6,903 nt of DNA from Deltaproteobacteria bacterium (GTDB taxonomy: Bacteria; Desulfobacterota; DSM-4660; Desulfatiglandales; Desulfatiglandaceae). Of the stretch, positions 1-4,546 are shown piece after piece (position 1 is the stretch's first letter; every line of letters starts with the position of its first letter). The notes beneath the pieces are model-generated. The model was not told where the DNA came from. It ran no database searches and saw nothing but the letters and a program-made list of their open reading frames with translations. The position numbers were made by a program, and so were the translations under genes. The stretch is from positions 1 through 6,903 of the forward strand of contig JAFDJF010000603.1 of the NCBI GenBank assembly GCA_019307645.1. Reading direction: 5' to 3'.

Positions 1-145
1 TAACGCCGGACACTGGATGAAGCATCCGTTTGCCAGCGGTAAAGCGCCCCACTTCAACTCACTGCTTCCTCATGATCTGGAGCACACGGCGCCTGTCGCT
101 CCGAACCTGGAGGGGACAGCCAATGTGAGAATCTACAAGGCTTAG
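1..145 (+). CDS. Molybdopterin oxidoreductase catalytic subunit, C-terminal end (partial)
   Basis: The window opens inside this gene. Reading from base 2, 47 codons are visible before the TAG at 143-145, beginning NAGHWMKHPFASGKAP and ending NLEGTANVRIYKA. The tail fits the C-terminal cap of the molybdopterin-dinucleotide-binding domain of DMSO-reductase-superfamily enzymes, many of which end in a short basic strand like VRIYKA. The stronger support is context: it lies directly upstream of a four-cluster ferredoxin-like subunit and an NrfD anchor, the usual A-B-C order of polysulfide, thiosulfate, tetrathionate and arsenate reductase complexes. In such complexes the catalytic subunit is usually exported by Tat and passes electrons to or from the FeS subunit. 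The signal peptide, N-terminal FeS site and molybdenum ligand are outside the window, so the substrate cannot be named. Its stop codon lies inside the 5' arm of a strong hairpin. Confidence 0.75.
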   Translation, partial: NAGHWMKHPFASGKAPHFNSLLPHDLEHTAPVAPNLEGTANVRIYKA

Positions 146-187
146 GGCTCGCGCAAAAATTAATTCATATTTTTGCGCGAACCCTAA
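142..187 (+). repeat. Near-perfect 19-bp inverted repeat (intercistronic hairpin)
   Basis: The left arm at 142-160 (TTAGGGCTCGCGCAAAAAT) and right arm at 169-187 (ATTTTTGCGCGAACCCTAA) pair over 18 of 19 positions. The only mismatch is C148 against A181, and the loop is 8 nt. The catalytic subunit's stop codon (143-145) lies in the 5' arm, and the right arm ends on the first two bases of the next gene's ribosome binding site. No U-tract follows on the plus strand, so this is not a standard intrinsic terminator. It may stabilise mRNA ends, tune the ratio of the two subunits or couple their translation, or it may be a dispersed REP-like repeat. Confidence 0.85.
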
Positions 188-192
188 GGAGG
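186..192 (+). promoter_or_regulatory. Shine-Dalgarno of the FeS subunit, touching the hairpin
   Basis: AAGGAGG lies 5 nt before the ATG at 198. Its first two bases are the last paired bases of the 142-187 hairpin. Ribosomes finishing the upstream gene would melt the stem, which would give translational coupling; this role is inferred. Confidence 0.7.
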
Positions 193-197
193 TTCAA

Positions 198-800
198 ATG
201 AGATACGGCATGGTTATTGATCTGGAAAAGTGCTGGGGCTGCCAGTCTTGTACGGTTGCATGCGAGGCGGAAAACTTTGTGCCCCCTGGTGTGTTTTTCA
301 ACAGGGTCCTGGTTGAAGAGATCGGCAAATACCCCTCTGCCAAGATGCAGTTTGTGCCTGTACAATGCAACCACTGTGTCGATGCTGCCTGCGTCAAAGT
401 CTGCCCCACCGGTGCCACCAGAAAGGAGGAGGACGGGATTGTTACGATCGATCCCAACAAGTGTATAGGGTGCCGATATTGTATTGTGGCGTGCCCTTAT
501 CGGATACGCTTTTTCCTTTCCAAGAAGGAGACCTACACCCCGGATGCGAGTCCTCACGAGCAAATGGGCTCCAGAGCAAGAGACTATCAAGAGGGCACGG
601 TCATAAAATGCGACTTCTGTGCTGACAAGGTAAGACAGGGGCTTGAGCCCGCCTGTGTGAGCACGTGCGTGGGCCGTGCGAGATTTTTTGGGGACCTGGA
701 TGACCCGACGAGCGAGGTGTCCCGCTTGATAGCAACGAGAGGAGGAACTCAGTTGCTGGTTGAAAAAGGAACCGATCCCTCAATATTTTATCTGAGATAA
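198..800 (+). CDS. 4Fe-4S ferredoxin-type electron-transfer subunit of a molybdoenzyme (PsrB/NrfC/DmsB-like)
   Basis: This 200-residue protein carries 16 cysteines in four groups, the signature of the four-[4Fe-4S] subunit of membrane molybdoenzymes. The groups are C12/C15/C18/C22 (CX2CX2CX3C), C57/C60/C65/C69 (CX2CX4CX3C, then P), C89/C92/C95/C99 (CX2CX2CX3CP) and C138/C141/C153/C157. It relays electrons between the molybdenum site and the quinone-reactive membrane subunit. No signal peptide is visible, as expected for a partner carried across the membrane with a Tat-exported catalytic subunit. Its length matches PsrB/PhsB-type proteins. The ATG is chosen for its strong AAGGAGG and because residue 3 onward already fits the family (YGMVIDLEKCWGC). 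The next gene's ribosome binding site overlaps its stop codon, so the two are clearly co-translated. Family assignment is very secure; the substrate of the complex is unknown. Confidence 0.95.
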   Translation: MRYGMVIDLEKCWGCQSCTVACEAENFVPPGVFFNRVLVEEIGKYPSAKMQFVPVQCNHCVDAACVKVCPTGATRKEEDGIVTIDPNKCIGCRYCIVACPYRIRFFLSKKETYTPDASPHEQMGSRARDYQEGTVIKCDFCADKVRQGLEPACVSTCVGRARFFGDLDDPTSEVSRLIATRGGTQLLVEKGTDPSIFYLR

Positions 801-811
801 GGAGGCACACC

Positions 812-1681
812 ATGTCCCAGTCGCACAGTACCGTAAATGAGTTCAGAGTCGGCTACGACCGTCAGAGAGAGTGGATAGAGGGGCGGGGCCTGCTGTTGCT
901 CATTGCCATCTACCTTGGCGGCGTGGGCGGTGGTCTGTATCTGACGTCCCTGATTATTGGATGGAAGGCAGGGCTTGCCCTGGCACTGGGAATTGTGGGC
1001 ATAGGAAAGGGCAGCGCTCACCTCCTCTTTCTGGGACGACCCCTGAGGTTCTGGCGAGCCCTCCTGAGACCACACAGCTCCTGGATCAGCCGCGGGGTCA
1101 TCTTTATGGCGCTGTTTCTGGTTTTTGGTTTGGCCCACTACTTTACCTATGATCAAGGAAATCATGCCCTGGAGATAGCGTCCGGCACATTCGCCTTCTG
1201 CCTTATCATATACACCGGTTTTCTGATGGCCGCATCCCCTGCCATTTCCTTTTGGAACAACGCCTTGCTGCCGATAGTCTTTGTGGGCGCCTCGTTGTGG
1301 AGCGGCGCCAGTCTGGCAGAGGCGGTCCATGTAGTGAATCCTCATACGGTCATGGCGCATGTCCAACGGCTGGAGCCGCTCAATTTCCTACTGGGCGCCT
1401 CGGCGGTGGTGGCGCTTTTTTGCTATCTGTGGGTCAACTACAGCTCTACGCTGGCTGCCAAGGAATCGGTGCGTTATCTTCTTTGGAGTCGTTTTTCGCC
1501 CGTATTCTATCTCGGAGCCCTGCTTATTGGGGTTGTCATCCCCATGGCTATTCTGATCCTTGTTTATTTGGGAGAGATCTCGGGCGGTTGGTTGGCGGTG
1601 GCCGGCATATCTGAGCTTGCGGGTAGTTTTGTTCTGAGGTATGCGCTGCTCAAGGCAGGCATCTATCCACCGGTGATCTAA
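812..1681 (+). CDS. nrfD: NrfD/PsrC-family integral membrane quinone-interacting subunit
   Basis: A 289-residue, very hydrophobic protein with about eight predicted membrane helices, roughly at residues 27-50, 54-74, 92-113, 122-141, 150-168, 190-212, 229-254 and 258-279. Family marks include the glycine-rich first helix (YLGGVGGGLYL, 34-44), the loop HLLFLGRPLRFWRALLRP (70-87) followed by SSWISRG (89-95), and the C-terminal ELAGSFVLRYALLKAG (268-283). NrfD/PsrC proteins anchor the FeS and catalytic subunits in the cytoplasmic membrane and exchange electrons with menaquinone or ubiquinone. The start at 812 follows AAGGAGG at 799-805, which overlaps the upstream TAA. It is probably the last gene of this operon, because a 280-bp repeat-rich spacer follows. 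The symbol names the family only: there is no sign here of the pentahaem nitrite reductase, and a Psr/Phs-like complex fits better. Confidence 0.92.
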   Translation: MSQSHSTVNEFRVGYDRQREWIEGRGLLLLIAIYLGGVGGGLYLTSLIIGWKAGLALALGIVGIGKGSAHLLFLGRPLRFWRALLRPHSSWISRGVIFMALFLVFGLAHYFTYDQGNHALEIASGTFAFCLIIYTGFLMAASPAISFWNNALLPIVFVGASLWSGASLAEAVHVVNPHTVMAHVQRLEPLNFLLGASAVVALFCYLWVNYSSTLAAKESVRYLLWSRFSPVFYLGALLIGVVIPMAILILVYLGEISGGWLAVAGISELAGSFVLRYALLKAGIYPPVI

Positions 1682-1764
1682 ACCCTTTCAAAGGGCGCTC
1701 AGTTATCTGTTACCGCCTTCACCCTCAATACTGTTGAATTAAGAGATTAACGGAAAAATATTAA

Positions 1765-1937
1765 TGAACATCGAACATTGAACGTCCAACATCGAACGTC
1801 GAAGAATGATGTCGCTTGGCTCCTCAGCTTATAAACTTGCGGTTTGGGAAAAAGGCCAAAAGTCTTTACTATATTCAATTGACCGCCGAAGGCGTACCGC
1901 AGTTCGACGTTCGACGTTGAATGTTCGATGATGTTCA
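1765..1937. repeat. Inverted array of 7-bp repeats flanking a ~97-bp core
   Basis: The left arm (1765-1803) is five consecutive heptamers of pattern YSAACRT: TGAACAT, CGAACAT, TGAACGT, CCAACAT, CGAACGT, then CGAA. The right arm (1901-1937) is the same pattern inverted: ACGTTCG, ACGTTGA, ATGTTCG, a 3-nt ATG insertion, then ATGTTCA. The arms align as an inverted repeat with one substitution, a 3-nt indel and a 6-nt indel, so the region could form a long imperfect hairpin or bind a protein cooperatively. It fills most of the 280-bp spacer between the NrfD gene and the TorD-like gene. The right arm ends 10 nt before the latter's ribosome binding site. It could be a dispersed MITE- or REP-like element or a regulatory array. 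Confidence 0.8.
1844..1872 (+). promoter_or_regulatory. Weak candidate sigma70-type promoter for the TorD-flavoprotein pair
   Basis: TTGGGA (1844-1849) and TACTAT (1867-1872) are separated by 17 nt, and each matches its consensus at 4 of 6 positions. The site is in the core of the inverted heptamer array, about 90 bp before the chaperone start. The spacing is ideal but the hexamers are weak, so chance is a real possibility. Confidence 0.25.
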
Positions 1938-1947
1938 GGTTTTTTAT

Positions 1948-1954
1948 TAGGAGG
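1948..1954 (+). promoter_or_regulatory. Shine-Dalgarno of the TorD-like gene
   Basis: TAGGAGG lies 7 nt before the ATG at 1962 and fixes that start. It follows a short T-run (1940-1945) immediately after the heptamer array. Confidence 0.75.
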
Positions 1955-1961
1955 CGTTATC

Positions 1962-2648
1962 ATGGCCATTGATATTTTTGCTGACAAAAGCCAATCAGCG
2001 GAAACCAGAAGTCAGTGTTACTCTTTTCTCTCCTATGTTCACACGCCGCTTCCAGGCAGCGGTTTTATAACAAAGATCATGGATAATTCGAGTTATCGTA
2101 TTTTCCGCTCTTCTACAAGCGGCGTGACTGTTTTACCTGATAAGAAAAAAGATCTGGAACAGGGACTGACAATGGTTGAGAATTTTTTGATTCAGGCCCG
2201 TGACGTTGCGGAGGACGATGTCATTCAAAGCCTGGCCGTGGAACGTGCCCGGCTTTTCAGGGGCATCAATCGCGATTGTGGTCCGCCGCCTCCATATGGG
2301 TCAGTATACATTGAGGGGGACTCTGTAATGAACGCGTCTACGCTCCAGGTTCGAAAGGTCTATGAAAGCTTTGATTACAACTTGCCGGGGGATTGCAGCG
2401 AGCTGCCTGATTATATCAGTGTTGAGCTGGATTTCATGCGGCACCTGTGCAACGAAGAAGCTACCGCCTGGACGGAAGAAAACGAAAACCGGGCGCAGGA
2501 TTGTTTGACCGGGGAAACGGAATTCTTGTGCGGACACCTGCGGGAATGGGCGCCGCGGTTTTGTGATGAGGTTATCCGATGCGCAGATCAGGACTTTTAT
2601 CAGGCCATGGCCGTATCAAGAAAAACGGAGGAGGCGAAAAATGGCTGA
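1962..2648 (+). CDS. TorD/DmsD-family molybdoenzyme maturation chaperone
   Basis: A 228-residue soluble, all-helical-looking protein with the TorD-family landmarks in order. These are an LAVERARLFRG segment (91-101), the proline-rich PPPPYGSVY loop (108-116), the core motif PDYISVELDFMRHLCNEEA (149-167), and FLCGHLREWAPRFCDEV (188-204). TorD/DmsD/NarJ-type chaperones bind the apo-catalytic subunit of molybdoenzymes, often via its Tat signal, and hold export until the cofactor is inserted. The obvious client is the molybdoenzyme whose catalytic subunit ends at 145, although the chaperone is 280 bp beyond the NrfD gene and may have its own transcription. It is followed with an 8-bp overlap by a flavoprotein, which is unusual company. 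The protein has nine cysteines, with no clear metal-binding pattern. The start at 1962 has a strong ribosome binding site. The specific client is inferred. Confidence 0.85.
   Translation: MAIDIFADKSQSAETRSQCYSFLSYVHTPLPGSGFITKIMDNSSYRIFRSSTSGVTVLPDKKKDLEQGLTMVENFLIQARDVAEDDVIQSLAVERARLFRGINRDCGPPPPYGSVYIEGDSVMNASTLQVRKVYESFDYNLPGDCSELPDYISVELDFMRHLCNEEATAWTEENENRAQDCLTGETEFLCGHLREWAPRFCDEVIRCADQDFYQAMAVSRKTEEAKNG
2627..2634 (+). promoter_or_regulatory. Shine-Dalgarno deciding the flavoprotein start
   Basis: GGAGGAGG lies 6 nt before the ATG at 2641. The reading frame is open back to an ATG at 2563, but the extra 26 residues are arginine-rich, unrelated to the family, and lie wholly within the chaperone gene. 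Position 2641 is therefore taken as the start. Confidence 0.85.
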
Positions 2649-4302
2649 GAAACTTGAGAAATGGGATTTAGAAACAGAAGTTCTTGTCGTAGGTACGGGT
2701 GGGGCGGCTCTCACCGCAGCCATCCTTGCCTATGACAATGGTGCAAAGGTGACGATAATTGAGAGATCCGATAAGGTGGGGGGTGCCACGGCGGTCTCCG
2801 GCGGCCTGTCGTGGATTCCCAACAACCATCATGCGGAGGATGAGGATCACGGGCAGGGCCGCGACTCCAGAGACAAGGCAATGACTTATGTAAAGGTTAT
2901 GGCTGCAGGAAGAGTCAAGGATGAAGTCATTGAAACCTTTGTTGACACCGGGCCGCAGATGATCAGGTACCTGGAAGAAAACACAACAATGAAATTCCTA
3001 TGGTCGGGAGTGCCCGATTATCATCCTGAACACCCTGGCGGTATGAAGGCGGGGCGTAGTCTGGGGCCACCTTTGTTTGATACAAAAGAACTTGGTGATT
3101 TAAGAGACTGCCTGCGTTCTGCCCCGGTCTTTACCCTCCCCATGTCGTGGGACGAGCTTGAAAAAAATAACTGTTTGGTGTTCCCCCAGTATGTTGATTT
3201 CGAGTTAATGGCACAGCGCGCGGGTGACGGCATGGTTGGAATGGGGCGTTCTTTAATAGGCCACCTGTTTAAAGCCTGTCTTGATCGGGGCATAAAACCC
3301 ATCCTCAAGACCCGAGCCAGGGAACTGATTGAAGAAAATGGGCGCGTTACGGGCCTACGTTCAGAGCAGGGCGGCAAGAACTTTCATATCTGTGCCAATA
3401 GCGTGATTCTGGCCTGTGGGGGCTTCGAGTGGAATGAAGAAATGAAAAGCCAGTTCCTGCCCGGCGCCATCTGTCGATCCTGCACACCGCCCTCAAACGA
3501 AGGAGACGGGCAAAAAATGGCCATGGCCGTTGGCGCCGGCCTTGGCAACATGTGCGAGGTATGGGGGACACCCGTTTCCATTGTACCCAACGAAGAATAT
3601 GACGGTCGGCCCCTCTACCGTATGACCATCGGTGAGCGGGGTTTGCCCCACGCCATCATGGTCAACCGTTTCGGCGAACGCTTTGTCAATGAATCCTGCA
3701 ATTACAGTGATATTTACAAAACCTTCAACAGGCTTGATCCGGTGGCATATGACTATCCCAATGTCCCTTCCTGGTGCATATTTGACCGGCAGTTCAAGGA
3801 TAAGTATACGGCGTTGATAATCATGCCCGGTGAACCGGCGCCCGACTGGCTGGAAAGGGCGGATACAGTTGAAGACCTGGCGAAAAAAGTAGGCATTGAT
3901 GCTGAAGGTTTAAAGGTTACAGTTAAGCAATTCAATGCCTTTGCCATTGAAGGGGTAGACCGTGATTACAGGAGAGGCCAGAGCGCCCATGACATTTTCG
4001 TGTGTGGCGACCCAACACACAAGCCCAATCCCTGCCTGGGAACCATTGAGAAGCCTCCCTTTTACGCCCTGCCGGTTTATCCCGGCGTAATCGGCACCAA
4101 GGGCGGTCCCGTGACAAATGCAAAAGGCCAGGTGCTCAATGCATTCGGCCAGGTTATCCAGGGGCTTTATGCGGCAGGTAATGTCATGGCCGGTGTCACC
4201 GGACCGGGCTACGGTGGTGGCGGCGGCACCATAGGACCTGCCATGACGTGGGGCTATATCTGCGGAAAAAATGCTCCAAAGAAAAAACCGAGGAGCGAGT
4301 GA
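2641..4302 (+). CDS. FAD-dependent oxidoreductase, 3-ketosteroid dehydrogenase (KstD)-like, fumarate reductase flavoprotein superfamily
   Basis: A 553-residue FAD_binding_2-type flavoprotein. The N-terminal dinucleotide fold is VLVVGTGGAALTAA (14-27), with the ribose-binding acid E41 and then KVGGATAVSGG (45-55). Mid-protein marks are NEGDG (286-290) and MVNRFGERFVNES (340-352). The C-terminal FAD region is PGVIGTKGGPVTN (481-493), GLYAAGNVMAG (508-518) and GTIGPAMTWGY (529-539). The GTKGG and TIGPAMTxGY forms are typical of the 3-oxosteroid 1- and 4-dehydrogenase branch. The HGxNRLGG-type segment of true fumarate reductases is absent, as are haem CXXCH motifs. Known relatives introduce or remove a double bond beside a ring ketone. 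There is no Tat signal, so a cytoplasmic location is likely. The start overlaps the chaperone gene by 8 bp, implying co-translation, and a terminator follows. The substrate could be a steroid, another cyclic enone or an unsaturated acid. Confidence 0.85.
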   Translation: MAEKLEKWDLETEVLVVGTGGAALTAAILAYDNGAKVTIIERSDKVGGATAVSGGLSWIPNNHHAEDEDHGQGRDSRDKAMTYVKVMAAGRVKDEVIETFVDTGPQMIRYLEENTTMKFLWSGVPDYHPEHPGGMKAGRSLGPPLFDTKELGDLRDCLRSAPVFTLPMSWDELEKNNCLVFPQYVDFELMAQRAGDGMVGMGRSLIGHLFKACLDRGIKPILKTRARELIEENGRVTGLRSEQGGKNFHICANSVILACGGFEWNEEMKSQFLPGAICRSCTPPSNEGDGQKMAMAVGAGLGNMCEVWGTPVSIVPNEEYDGRPLYRMTIGERGLPHAIMVNRFGERFVNESCNYSDIYKTFNRLDPVAYDYPNVPSWCIFDRQFKDKYTALIIMPGEPAPDWLERADTVEDLAKKVGIDAEGLKVTVKQFNAFAIEGVDRDYRRGQSAHDIFVCGDPTHKPNPCLGTIEKPPFYALPVYPGVIGTKGGPVTNAKGQVLNAFGQVIQGLYAAGNVMAGVTGPGYGGGGGTIGPAMTWGYICGKNAPKKKPRSE

Positions 4303-4334
4303 GCCGGAATTGGTGCTCAAGGATTCGGCTTTTT
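4302..4334 (+). terminator. Intrinsic terminator after the flavoprotein gene
   Basis: AGCCGGAAT (4302-4310) pairs with ATTCGGCT (4323-4330), giving 8 bp with one bulged G and a 12-nt loop. A run of five T residues follows (4330-4334). The stem begins on the last base of the stop codon. It ends the chaperone-flavoprotein unit and implies that the next gene uses its own promoter. Confidence 0.75.
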
Positions 4335-4369
4335 GATCATAGGTTACGACCTTTCCGGAATGCGATTTC

Positions 4370-4520
4370 TTAACCCTAACGTTGCATAAAACTTCGAACA
4401 AAAACGTGTTAGAGTGCGTGAAATGTGTGTGTAGTCATGATTTTCTGGCCCGAAGTGTAGTTCACACTACATGAGGTTCAGAAGTTTTTGTCGACAGGAT
4501 TTATGCAACGTTAGGGTAAA
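4370..4520. repeat. MITE-like palindromic element, ~150 bp, with 18-bp terminal inverted repeats
   Basis: ACCCTAACGTTGCATAAA at 4373-4390 is repeated exactly, inverted, at 4500-4517. Beyond one outer mismatch, two more bases match at each end. Inward, a TCGA(A)CAAAAAC segment near 4394-4405 pairs with GTTTTTGTCGA at 4484-4494, allowing a one-base bulge. A small internal hairpin lies near 4454-4472 (AGTGT/ACACT or TGTAG/CTACA). No protein is encoded inside. The 244-bp spacer between the flavoprotein and the OYE-type gene contains only the terminator and this element. Flanking TA dinucleotides are present, but their register relative to the repeat ends is ambiguous. The shape is that of a non-autonomous transposon relic or a dispersed palindromic repeat. 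Confidence 0.7.
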
Positions 4521-4533
4521 CAACCAGTGAAAG

Positions 4534-4539
4534 AGGAGG
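4534..4539 (+). promoter_or_regulatory. Shine-Dalgarno supporting a GTG start
   Basis: AGGAGG lies 7 nt before GTG at 4547. No ATG is near the expected N-terminus, and the protein from GTG begins with the family-typical KLFSAIKIGAMAVKNRIVMAPM, which supports the GTG start. No convincing promoter was found in the spacer. Confidence 0.8.
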
Positions 4540-4546
4540 AGTAACA

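Noticed and set aside
142..187. Intrinsic terminator between the catalytic and FeS subunit genes
   Set aside because: The T-run is inside the stem and not after it, and the stem is followed at once by a ribosome binding site. The structure is better described as an intercistronic hairpin.
788..1366. Long open frame on the minus strand (192 codons)
   Set aside because: It is antisense to the NrfD gene, low-complexity and glutamine/glycine-rich in translation, and has no recognisable family. The plus-strand protein is clearly real.
1683..1695. CCCTT/AAGGG mini-hairpin after the NrfD gene as a terminator
   Set aside because: It has only 5 bp with a 3-nt loop and no T-tract follows, so it is too weak to call.
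1765..1937. CRISPR array
   Set aside because: The repeats are contiguous 7-mers with no spacers, and the two arms are inverted relative to each other.
2563..2640. In-frame upstream extension of the flavoprotein (start at 2563, with an arginine-rich stretch)
   Set aside because: The extension lies entirely within the chaperone gene, is not family-like, lacks a good ribosome binding site and is not a Tat motif. GGAGGAGG points to the ATG at 2641.
2641..4302. True fumarate reductase or flavocytochrome c
   Set aside because: There are no CXXCH haem motifs and no HGxNRLGG-type segment. The C-terminal GTKGG and TIGPAMTWGY forms fit the ketosteroid-dehydrogenase-like branch better.
3910..4401. Minus-strand open frame of 163 codons spanning the flavoprotein end and the spacer
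   Set aside because: Its translation has no recognisable domain, and it is antisense to conserved FAD-binding sequence and a terminator.
4382..4412. Promoter within the MITE-like element (TTGCAT followed by TGTTAG)
   Set aside because: The -10 candidate matches only 3 of 6 positions and the spacing is 19 nt, so it is not better than chance.
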